A program made the position numbers and the translations under genes. The notes below the pieces were generated by a model. The model had not been told where the DNA came from, did not search any database, and saw only the letters and a list, made by a program, of their open reading frames with translations. Shown piece by piece: positions 46,814-57,115 of a stretch of 64,000 nucleotides of DNA. Source of the stretch: Verticillium longisporum (Eukaryota; Ascomycota; Sordariomycetes; Glomerellales; Plectosphaerellaceae); contig JAETXT010000006.1 of NCBI GenBank assembly GCA_019188255.1, positions 2,356,001 to 2,420,000 on the forward strand, written 5' to 3'. Position 1 is the stretch's first letter; the number at the start of each line of letters is the position of its first letter.

Positions 46814-49269
46814 ATGGATTCCTCAACTACGCCTGTCCCGCCACCGGCTGTCGAGGAGAAGCCAGCGACGACAGACACACCACCGACACAGCCCCCTGCG
46901 CCGACTCCCAAGACCGACCCCGTCCCTTCACCTGCCGTCACGGATCCTCCGACCGCGGCGACACCCGTAGAAGAGGTGACGCCTGCGCCTGTTCCCGCGC
47001 CGCTGCCTGCATCCGTGCCTGCTCCTGCGCCTGCTGCCGCTCCCGCTCCCGCACCTGCTACCTCTCAAAAGCCTACACCTGCACCAGCACAAACCGTACT
47101 TCAGCAGCGAGCCGTACCTGAACCGCGTGACAAGGACTACCAACAGTCATTGGGCCCAGCCCTCTTTCATACCATTAAACAGGTAAGATGCGAAATACGG
47201 GCGTGAAGCCCACTGTCTCTCTGCCTCCCGTTTGCGATGGCATCACAATCTCCCCTTCTACCGTCAGGAACGCACTCGACAATGCTCTATCCGACTGCCT
47301 GCAACCAACGCTTAGTGCTAATTCCAACTTCACAGGCTCGTGTATTGATGGTAGGAGCTGGTGGTATTGGCTGCGAACTTCTGAAGAACCTCGTCCTCAA
47401 CGGCTTCGGCGAAATACACGTAGTCGATCTCGACACAATCGACTTGAGCAACCTCAACCGACAATTCCTCTTCCGACATGAGCATATCAAAAAGTCAAAG
47501 GCCATGGTAGCCGCCGAGGTGGCGCAGAAGTTCAACCCCAGGGTGAAGATCGTGCCCCATCACGCCAATATCAAAGACGCCGAATTCAACCTAAGGTGGT
47601 TCCGTGGATTTACCTTGGTTCTTAATGCACTAGACAACTTTGAAGCCCGGCGGCACGTGAACCGCATGTGCTTGGCCGCCAACGTGCCCTTGATCGAGAG
47701 TGGAACGACAGGCTTCAAGGGTCAGGTCCAGGTCATCAAGAAAGGCGTTACAGCATGCTACGACTGCACAGCAAAGCCTGTCGCAAAGTCTTTCCCCGTC
47801 TGCACGATTCGGAGCACTCCCAGCCAGCCCATTCATTGCATTGTCTGGGGCAAGAGCTACCTCTTGAGCGAGATTTTTGGCCAGAGCGAGGACGAGTCTA
47901 CCTACGACCATTCGGCCGACGCTGATAACAAGGAGGAGATTGAGGAGCTCAAGAAGGAAGCTGAGGCCCTGAGGTTGATTCGTGAATCTCTGGGCACAGA
48001 AGCGTTCCCTGAACTGCTCTTCAACAAGGTCTTCAATGCGGATATTGTGAGGCTGTTGTCCATGGAGGACATGTGGAAATCCCGAAGGAAGCCTGAGCCG
48101 CTTGATTACGCGACGTTGATGGGAAAGGCTGCGGAAGCTCTGGCCTCGAAGGAAGAGATTCTGCGCGACGACCAGCGGGTTTGGTCACTCGAGGAGAACC
48201 TTGCCGTGTTCAATGACAGCCTTGATCGTCTAAGCAAGCGTTTGCTCGAACTCAAGGCAGCTCACCAAAACGCATCAGGACCAGAGCCTGTCATCACGTT
48301 CGACAAGGACGATGAGGATACTCTTGACTTTGTGGCAGCGGCGGCGAACATCCGGTCGAGCATCTTCGGCATTGATGGCAAGTCACGATTCGACATCAAG
48401 GAGATGGCTGGCAACATTATCCCTGCCATTGCGACCACAAACGCTATCGTCGCTGGCCTTTGCGTTTTGCAGTCTTTCAAGGTGCTGAAGGGCGATTATA
48501 ACCACACGAAGGAAGTAAGTGACTATCATGAATGCATAGCAAGGAGCCCATGCTTATCTAGAAACAGCTCTTCCTGGCACCGAGCAATGACCGTCGCCTC
48601 ATTGAGGGAACCTCGTTCCAGCCACCAAATCCATTGTGCCCAGTGTGCAGCGTCTTCCAAGTCAGCGCTTTCGTTGACTTTACGAAGGCTACGCTGAAAG
48701 ACCTGGTTGAAGACTTCGTCAAGGTCGAGCTGGGTTACGGCGACAAGGAGTTTGCTGTGAGCAACGAGATTGGGCCTCTATTCGATCCTGAGGAGACAGA
48801 GAATCTCCCAAAGAAGCTCAGCGATCTGGGTGTCAAGGCCGATTCCTTCTTGACCGTTACTGATGAGGATGACGATGACACATTCGTCAACGTAGTCATC
48901 AACCTTGAGGAGAGGTATGGCTGCACCAAACCGCTCCTGACTTCGTTGCTAACATTGAGTAGCACCAACTTGGCACAAGACAAGCCTGTCAAGGGTCTTA
49001 CCATTGATCAAGACCCAAAGATTCCTCGGAAACCCAAGACGGCAGCACCTGCTCCTGAGACCAGCGTCGTCAACGGGTCGAGCAACACCAATGGCAAACG
49101 GCCGCTAGAAGACAAATCGGAAGTGTCCAGCAGTAAACGTGCCCGATCAGATGACGGAGGTGATGTCCCAGAGGCAAAGAAGGCCAAGATATCCGCGGCA
49201 ACTGATGATATCATCCTTATTGAAGATGATCCAAGCGAAGACGCGACGATTCTTCTGGATGATGATTGA
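46814..49269 (+). CDS. UBA2: SUMO-activating enzyme E1 subunit Uba2
   Basis: Four exons: 46814-47182, 47336-48514, 48562-48914 and 48963-49269 (735 residues). Exon 1 encodes a Pro/Ala-rich extension of about 105 residues and then DYQQSLGPALFHTIKQ. Exon 2 starts ARVLMVGAGGIGCELLKNLV, the nucleotide-binding motif, with DLDTIDLSNLNRQFLFR. The catalytic Cys lies in SFPVCTIRSTPSQPIHCIVW (about residue 279). The C-terminal ubiquitin-fold domain is ATLKDLVEDFVKVELGYGD. A tail follows with an NLS (SSKRARSDD, PEAKKAKIS) and a SUMO-interaction-like DDIILIEDD. Known role: with Aos1 it adenylates SUMO and passes it to Ubc9. The 153-nt first intron has a typical CTAAT branch and ACAG. Confidence 0.97.
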
Positions 49270-49310
49270 TTTTAATCCACTGGATGAAAGAGCAAGTTTC
49301 GGGAGTTCAA

Positions 49311-50391
49311 TCAAACAGCACTTAGCCCTCCGTCCAGGTTAAGGATGCAATTGTTGGCATATGGATTTTGGGCGAGAAAGGCGGCAGCATCAGCCACTTC
49401 TTCCGAAGTACCTAGGCGGCCGAGTGGGATTCGCTTCTCAAGTGGCTCTTTTGACATGTCTGGGGCGGTACATTGTACATCAGCACTACTCGTCGGCCTC
49501 ACGTCGGCCTGCGGTAGTCACGGGCAAGGGTTTGGGGCGGCAAGGGGCGGACTCGGAGGGCCCAGGATCTTGGCTTACTGGCAATCATCTCGGTTTGAAT
49601 GTAGCCGGGGACGATGGCGTTGGTTCGGATCTTGAAAGGGGCGAGTTCAGCAGCAAGGGCGTGGGTGAGTCCTTGAAAAAAAGGGGCGTCAGCGAAAGGA
49701 TGTAGCTGCGTTGTGAGATAGACGGATGAGCGTATGAATTCAATCCTCAGCGTAACATACCCAAGAGACCGGCCTTGGATGCCGCGTAAACGCTTGTGCC
49801 GGGTGTGCCCTTGTGGGCAAGAAGACTGGCCACGTTGATGATACATGCTAGAGTTTGTCTCAGCGAATGGTTTACCCCGAGCGTTGCTGCTCGAAATGTA
49901 TTACCGTCACGATCGGCCCTGCGGCGCTTCATCTGTCGCGCCATGTACCTCGACGTCAAGACGGCACTCAGCAGATTTGCGTCCATCAGCGCCTGCGCCT
50001 CCTCCATGGGCGTGTTCTGCAGAAGCTGCCACTGCGCCACGCCCGCCGCGTTGACGAGCACGTCGATCTGGCCGGTCCTCGCCCAGATCGCATCCAGCAC
50101 AGCGTGCTGCCGCTCGAGGCTGCCCTCGCTGCGCGAGAGGTCGAGGATGCTGTACTCGTGCCGCGGCGGATCGGCCGTCAGCGCCGACTGTTTCGCCGCT
50201 GAGATGGGCGAGAGGCGGGTCTGCGGAAAGGGCGACAGCGAGGCGAGGGTCTTGCGGAGGGCGGACTCGTTGCGGCCTGTCAGGGTTACGAGGGCGCCTT
50301 CTGCGGCGAAGCGGTGGGCTATTGCTGCGCCGATGGAGCCGGAGGCGCCGGTGATCAGGGCGTGGCGTCCGAGGAGGGGGAGGAGGGGCAT
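49311..50391 (-). CDS. FabG/OAR1-type short-chain reductase
   Basis: Exons 50391-49761, 49671-49579 and 49459-49311 give 290 residues; an ATG six codons upstream (50409) is an alternative. SDR features: cofactor loop TGASGSIG after MPLLPLLGRHALI, NAAG (VLVNAAGVAQ), catalytic Ser in CIINVAS, and YAASK (Tyr/Lys). IRTNAIVPGYIQTEM follows, then RIPLGRLGTSEEVADAAAFL and a closing LNLDGG, the FabG pattern. This fits 3-oxoacyl-ACP reductase of mitochondrial fatty-acid synthesis, but other SDR roles are possible and no clear mitochondrial presequence is visible. An insertion of about 25 residues between the cofactor domain and the NAAG region is larger than in bacterial FabG. Its stop is 41 bp from the stop of UBA2 on the opposite strand. 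Confidence 0.82.
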
Positions 50392-50409
50392 GCTGATTTG
50401 AGGGAGCAA

Positions 50410-51299
50410 GCTTGTGATTGTTTGTTTTTATAGATGGACGGTGAGGTTCAACCTGGGTTTGGTGGATGACTGGTGATCTTTGAAGAGAATGGCAGCTCAG
50501 ATGGAGATTTAGAGACTAGAAAAGGTAGTCACCACGGTCTCAGATGATGGACGCGCAGTGAGCGTTCTGAGATGCAAAGAATCGAAAGGACACAGAAGGG
50601 AGCTGAGTGAAGATATCTTGAAGCCAAGCAACGTGCAACGCGACGAGCGTCATCGTCCCCATGCGGTTGGGCCATTCTGGACCCCTGCAACGTCAGTTCT
50701 TCTGGCTGGCCAATTGGAGTGCAGGAAAATGCGAGGAGATTCAGGGGCAGGCATTGGGTGTGGCGCAACGCCTCGCCGCTTTAGCTCTACGTCTGGACCA
50801 GAGATAAACGAAGATGTGAGTTCAGCCGTTGGAGAGCTTAAAACTCCAAGGATTACTTTGATATCGTCAAGTGTCTAGCCACTGCACGAAGCTGCATGGC
50901 AGGCACAAGGATTCAGGGACTATTCATATGCAAGCAAATGAATGTGGCCTCCCAGGTGACATCGCAGAAGAGCCCGCTGCTTGCCAGACCGAGACTTTCC
51001 CGCCTTGGGAACGGAGCCAGTCCCTTCCACCCATCCCCGCGATCATCGCCTGCTCGCCTCCGCCGCGGCCTCCCGCCAAGACGGTACCCCAGAAGATACC
51101 GCATACAAGCTCAGTATCGCTTATGCCGGCGCACGCTTTTTTCATGATCGAACGATGATCCCCTTCAAGGCCGTTCATCCGGGGAGGCCAGTTGAGCCAA
51201 AATGAAGGGCCATAAATAGAGACCCATCTGCTCACCTCTGCCCAGATTGCTTGGCCCCCCAGCGCAGCCAAGCTGAGGGTCCTTGATCTTCGAGACAAC
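50410..51299. other. divergent promoter region, no gene
   Basis: Space between the reductase and the esterase start codons. Short frames only. Confidence 0.55.
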
Positions 51300-52244
51300 A
51301 TGCGTCCCTTCTTTGGTCTTCTCGCTGCCGCCGTCGGTCTGGCCTCGGCCGCCGAGCTCCAGCACATCACCGACTTTGGTCCCAACCCCACCAACGTCTC
51401 CTTCTACCTCTACGTCCCCGACGCCGTCCGCCCCAACGCGCCTCTCCTCGTCTACCCGCACTGGTGCTGGGGCTCGGCCCAGAACGCCTTTGACTGGAAG
51501 CCCTACCGACCGCTCGCCGACGAGCTGGGCTTCATCGTCATCTACCCCTCGTCGCCCAACGACGCAGACCACTGCTGGGACGTGTCCTCGCCACAGACGC
51601 TCTCGCACGACGCCGGCGGCGACTCGCTGGGCAGCGTGAGCATGGTGCGCTGGACCCTCGCCCACCACGACGTCGACGCCGACCGCGTCTTCGTCACGGG
51701 CATCAGCTCCGGCGGCATGATGACCAACGTCCTCATCGGCGCGTACCCGGACGTCTTCGCCGCGGGCTCCGCCTTTGCCGGCGTGCCGTTTGGGTGCTAC
51801 GCCGCCGACGGCTTCGCCGTCTGGTCCGACGACTGCGCCAAGGGCAACATCCAGCACACGGGCGACGAGTGGGCGGCGCTCGTCCACGCCGCGTACCCCG
51901 CCTACGACGGCGTGCGGCCCAAGATGCAGGTGCTGCACGGCGCGGCCGACGACATCATCAACGCCACCAACTACCACGAGGCCGTCAAGCTCTGGACGAC
52001 GGTGCTGCGCACGGGCAGCGAGCCGAGCGGGGACGACGAGGACTCACAGCAGGCGGGGTGGACGAAGAGCGTCTATGGTCGGAGGGGGTTCTTCGAGGCT
52101 TTCCTTGCCGACGGGGTTGATCACAACATTCCTGATCAGGCGCAGGAGGTTGTCAGGTTCTTTGAGCTCGACTGTGTTGGCGACGACTGCTTTTCGCGAA
52201 AGGACCTCGTCGTGCCGGGCAACTGTGTGAAGAAGAAGCTGTAG
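51300..52244 (+). CDS. secreted CE1-type esterase (acetylxylan/feruloyl esterase-like)
   Basis: Single exon, 314 residues, very GC-rich third positions. Signal peptide MRPFFGLLAAAVGLASAAEL. The alpha/beta-hydrolase core resembles fungal CE1 esterases and PHB-depolymerase-like proteins: YLYVPDAVRPNAPLLVYPH, then HCWDVSSPQTLSH. The nucleophile is in FVTGISSGGMMTNVL (G-x-S-x-G). Candidate acid and base are the Asp in LHGAADDI and the His in GVDHNIP. Several Cys could form disulphides, typical of a secreted enzyme. No carbohydrate-binding module follows. The probable role is removing acetyl or feruloyl groups from plant cell-wall xylan; substrate cannot be told from sequence. Confidence 0.82.
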   Translation: MRPFFGLLAAAVGLASAAELQHITDFGPNPTNVSFYLYVPDAVRPNAPLLVYPHWCWGSAQNAFDWKPYRPLADELGFIVIYPSSPNDADHCWDVSSPQTLSHDAGGDSLGSVSMVRWTLAHHDVDADRVFVTGISSGGMMTNVLIGAYPDVFAAGSAFAGVPFGCYAADGFAVWSDDCAKGNIQHTGDEWAALVHAAYPAYDGVRPKMQVLHGAADDIINATNYHEAVKLWTTVLRTGSEPSGDDEDSQQAGWTKSVYGRRGFFEAFLADGVDHNIPDQAQEVVRFFELDCVGDDCFSRKDLVVPGNCVKKKL

Positions 52245-52948
52245 ATGTCATGGATGATCAGGTCGGTACAGAGACTGGCGAAAAAACAACATACTCTTTC
52301 TCAGTTCCCCATTTGCGATATTCATGGTGATATGTAATTCGGTGGCCTGCTCAACGAGGCTGGAGAGGGTGGATTGATAGAACATTGCTTTGAACGGAGG
52401 CAAGTGCGTATTTCATGGTTAGAAACGACGGGCCGCAGGGGCATGACGATGTCTTTGCAAAGTCGAGATAATTCTCCGAATCGGTAACTGTGGTATAATG
52501 CCATGCCAGTGTAACCTGTCAGTCAGGAAGGCCAAGGTGCCGCAGGCAGGTCATCTTTGGATATGGAGATAAATTGGAATTGGGTACGCTCTAAAGCAGC
52601 GGAAGCGGTCAGGCAGCCAGGGTCTGGAGATGGCGTCGCACACTAAACTTAGTGGGTGCGCACTCTTCAGCGCCTGTGCCTGTTCGTCAGTTCTTGGCCC
52701 GCCAGCCCCAGCCCAGTAGTACCTGCCAGGCAGCCCAGAACCTGCCAGGAACCGAGACGCAAACTCCACCATTCAAGCGCCCACCCGCCTGCTCGTCTGC
52801 TTCCTCGGCCAAAACCTACAACTGGCACACAACCTCACGCAACACGCCCAGTCGCAATCAAGGTCACGACCGACCTCCTTCGGCGCAGACCCTCTTCTTC
52901 AGAAGTGCAACGATCACCGATCGAGCGAATGCCCACATCTCTCAGCCC
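52245..52948. other. intergenic, promoter of PAP2 gene
   Basis: No gene seen. The in-frame extension of the next gene to 52652 has leader-like composition. Confidence 0.5.
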
Positions 52949-54924
52949 ATGTGTTCCACACCCAACGGCGCGGCTGAGCGTCGAGAAGACGATGCCCCGC
53001 CCTCCACCACCAAACCTGTCGTTATCGACGCCGGCTTGAGGAGTCAAGACCACTGTATGTCCCACGCTGGTCGATGAGCTGTAGTTCTGGCCGTTCGGTT
53101 GCTTCATGCTTGCAAGAACTGCCACGGTCCCCATGCACAGGGCTCGATCACCCCTCCTGAAGCATACTGTCCCCTCCCCCCCCTTGGCAGCTAGCCAGTG
53201 TCGCGTGCCACAAGCCTCTGCCACAGCACCGCTGACCGCCTACGAACCCAACAGACAAGAAGGCTATGCCCCCATGGCGATACAACCTCCGACAACGCAT
53301 GCTTCCTTTAGTACGATGGGAGACGCCCTACCTTGCATGGTTTCAGGAGAGGGCCCGCACGCCTGCTCTCGATAGCTACTTTGCCATCACGGCCAACCTC
53401 GGCACCCATACCTTTTTCATGATCGGCCTACCAATGCTGTTCTGGTATGGCTATGCCTCGTTCGGCAAGGGGTGAGTTCTCCAGCGCAAGGGTCATACGG
53501 TCTCTTCGCTGACATGCTGCAGTCTCGTCCATATCCTCGCTGAGGGAGTCTTTTTCACCGGCTTCATCAAGGACTTGTGCTCTCTGCCACGACCCCTCTC
53601 GCCGCCCCTCCACCGAATCACCATGTCCGGCTCAGCAGCGCTCGAGTACGGCTTTCCCTCGACGCATAGCACGAACGCCGTGTCGGTGGCTCTCTACGCC
53701 ATTCTCGTTCTGCGCAGCCCGGAGACGGAGTACTCCGCAACCACCAAGCTCGTGCTCGAGGGCCTCTCCTACTTCTACGCCATCTCCATCGTTGTCGGCC
53801 GCCTGTACTGTGGCATGCATGGGTTCCTCGACGTCGTGGTCGGCTCTGTCATTGGCGCCCTGATTGCCCTGGCCGAGTTCTACTACGGCCCGCCTCTCGA
53901 CGCCTACATGCACTCCAGCTCGTGGGTCGCCGTCCTCATCGCTGCCCTCGTCGTCATTGTCCTCGTGCGCATTCACCCAGAGCCAGTGGATGACTGCCCC
54001 TGCTTTGATGACAGCGTCGCTTTCGCAGGTGTCATAATTGGTCTCGAATATGCTACGTGGAACTACGGCCGGACCCCTTACGACCCTTTCGACACGAATG
54101 CCCACAACTTCCAGTCCATCAACTTGGGGCCTCTCGGCATACCAGTGCTCGTCGCTCGTCTCTTCTTTGGTGTCTTCGTCATTTTCGCCTGGCGCGAGGT
54201 CATGAAACCCACCCTGTTGCGTGCGCTGCCGCATCTCTTCCGCCTGATCGAGCGTGCTGGTTACTCTCTGCCTCGTCGCTTCTTCACCCCAGCCTCCGAA
54301 TACAAGTCTATTCCCGCAGGTTCGCGAATGGACAACCTCATCCCCTCTGTGCGCGAAATCGTCCGCGTCGGCGAGTCCATTCGCCATCCGGCCACGCGCG
54401 GACGATCTGTCTCGATCGGGCCACAGAGCGCTGCCGACGCTTACGAGGCTCTTGCCTACCGCGAGCGTAGGCGTAGGGAGAGCATTGGAAGCAACGGCAG
54501 CACCAAGGGCAAAGAGGCACTGGCTGATGTCCAGGAGAACAGTGACGACCGTGCTGGCCGCGGCGCGGCATCCGGTGTGCATGGTGGCATTGGCGAATAC
54601 GAGAGGCAGATGGGCTCTTTCGTCTCCAGCCCGATCGAAGAGTCGAGGGCCACAGACTTCCCTTCTCCCGAACAGGATGAAGCTGAGGAGAAGGAGATGT
54701 TCTCCCGCCTGACGAGGCCGAGAGTGCGTTATGACGTCGAGGTTGTGACAAAGCTCGTCGTGTATGCTGGTAAGTGTAGTGTTCCATCCTTGCATGATTG
54801 GTGTTTGTGTTGCCAGGCGCTGACGGCTGGCACAATAGGTATTGCCTGGCTCGGCGTGGGCATGATCCCTATCATGTTCGAGTTTGTCGGCTTGGGATCC
54901 AGTCACCTCCGCATCGCAGCATGA
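52949..54924 (+). CDS. LCB3-like sphingoid base phosphate phosphatase (PAP2)
   Basis: Exons 52949-53054, 53255-53471, 53523-54769 and 54839-54924 (551 residues). The N-terminus has KPVVIDAGLRSQDHYKKAMP, then RQRMLPLVRWETPYLAWFQ and several membrane helices. The PAP2 phosphatase motifs are KDLCSLPRP, PSTHS and GRLYCGMHGFLDV. Helices continue to about residue 335. A long charged loop with Ser/Arg-rich stretches (ATRGRSVSIG, RERRRRESIG) follows, and a last membrane segment (GIAWLGVGMIPIMFEF) is encoded by exon 4. Known role of the family: dephosphorylation of dihydrosphingosine/phytosphingosine 1-phosphate in the ER, balancing ceramide and long-chain base phosphates. The RRXSIG sites look like basophilic kinase targets (inference). 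Confidence 0.88.
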
Positions 54925-57115
54925 TGACGATGTTTCCTTTGCCAAAAGAAAGCCGCCTGCTATGCTCAACAGCGTTGTCTGCTGCTGGTTGGCGCGCCAT
55001 GTCGATAGAGATGATGATTTTTGGGTTTCAGGGGGGGTTTGACACATCTCCTTGGGTGCATGATACTTGTTGTTTTTTTCTTCCTTCTTCTGGCATGGTG
55101 TTTTGGTGTGATCTTTTCTCTTCCATCTTTGCCTTTTCCCCATTTTACTCGACGAGATACACCGTTCTATCATGAAAATTGGAGGTGGTTCAAGTAGAGA
55201 GACGCAGAGCAGCAGGTTTCGGGGGTTCCTTCTAGAAGAGCAAGACGTTCAGGTGACGTTGCCCCTATTGAATGTTGCTTCGCGAGACGCCTGTGAAGGT
55301 GGCGTGCCACGACGAGAGTGTATTCTGCATGGTGATGGCTTCGTGCCTGGGAACGAGGCGCTCATTGGGTTGCGAGCTTGGGCCCCGCGCAGTGAGTATG
55401 CTGTGGCACTTTCGGGGAGTGAGGGATAGCAGAGTTACCTCTTGGAAACAGTGTTCGCCGCCTGAAGGCATCCACTATCCTCGGCACCTATGGTGGCCTA
55501 GTCGTTGCTCTCGCACCTCGATTCCTTATAGGGACCTGAAGTTTCCAACAGATCGTTTCGAAAACATTCGAATGGTACGAGCATCTACATTACGTACAAG
55601 CCGCATCCATTCATCATCATCAGAGATTGTCTCTAGCATAGGGCTCGGCCTCGATGCAACCCCATCGAGTGCCGCAGACGGCGCAAGCCATGTCGACAGC
55701 ACTGCGGCCTGAGGTGGGCTTACGCATGCCCCGACGTCCCCCGACGACGCGCGTGCCCCCCGTTTGTTTCTGCTGATGAGAACCCGGAGCGCCCCTGGCG
55801 TACGGCACGTCCCGCGTGACAGCCCTTGTCCACATCTCTCCGGGCCATCCCAAAGATCGGCTTACCCCTGACGATGCACGATTATCTGATGGAGGGCACA
55901 AGGCTCATTGGGCCAGTAGATGTGATTGTGTGCCTTGCATCTGGATCTCGAGTCTTGTCTCGGGAAGCAAATGGTAGGGTACATGATGTTGTTTTGTGGG
56001 AGGGCGATTGATGAAGTTGCATCAACGCATGGTCTTCCATGAGTTCATCAGAGGATTGAATCCACCAGACCCGCGAACAATGCTTCCCTTACCTCTCTAC
56101 ATTTCCCTTATCTTTATATATTCATCGTCCTCGGGCGGATATGTAACGTGACAGTCAAAAGAACGGATAGAAACATGGGACGCCTAGAGTCCTGTATCCT
56201 GGAGAAGCATACTAAAGGGGTTTGAATAACACCTCCATCATGGGAAATGTCACGAGGAGTCAAGCATACATGCCTGAAGCTATTCCCATATCCCAGTGTT
56301 ACAATGCAAGGGGTACGGAGTGAGGTTTTTGCCCAGCATCCCGTGACCCAGGCAGACGTCATTTGAGGGGCGACCGCCCAATTCTCGCCTGAGGCCACGA
56401 CTCCCCGGCCGTGATAGGACTAGCGTACAGGGTAGTGCATCTACTGATCGAGGCTTGCAGGTTGGCTGAGGGTACGTCGCAGGGGATGGACTTGCTTTCT
56501 CTGTGAGTTTTGTGAGTCGCTCCTGCCAGTTTGATCGATGCACCTGAAGGTCCGGTTGTACCTTACACAATGGCATCACTGGCGTCCTCTGCAGTGTGAT
56601 ACTTGCACAGGAAATAGTGAACCAGACTTCTGTCAACGCTGCAGTCCACGGTGTATTGATGAGCCGCGCTGAGTTCCATGCTTATCCATTCATTCAAGCC
56701 CCCTGGATCGAAAGAAGGCGTCAGGCCAGATCCCCTGGACATCAGACCACCCAGGGAGCGCGTGGCCTCCTGTAGTGGATCAAGTTACTCCTTTCCCCCT
56801 ACAGTCCCCCGCAGAGATACGTTCTCCGTCCTGCTATCAAACCCGTCCAATCAAAGCCGTCACTGGTCCCCACTCTGTCCCGAAGACCTCGAACCTCCGA
56901 TTTTAGCGTTTTGCACTGCTGCCAGCCTAGATCGCCTCCCACTGTCCTGCACCTGCAGTTGCCGGTTACCTTCCTTCACCACACGATTCACACGACAGCC
57001 TGCCCGCCGCGCATTGCACCAGCAGCCGGCCAACAGAATTTAATAACTGCGCAAAGGGAACATTACTTCGGAAGCGGCCTCGACATTCAACAAATCGCAT
57101 GTAGTCCACCGGATC
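54925..57115. other. 2.2 kb gene-free region upstream of demethylase
   Basis: Only chance frames on both strands. The right end, pyrimidine-rich from about 56800, is the probable leader of the gene at 57116. Confidence 0.5.

Noticed and set aside
53632..55173. 513-codon open frame antisense to the PAP2 phosphatase gene
   Set aside because: It mirrors the GC-rich third positions of the real gene, has no domain, and the sense strand carries clear PAP2 motifs and splice sites.
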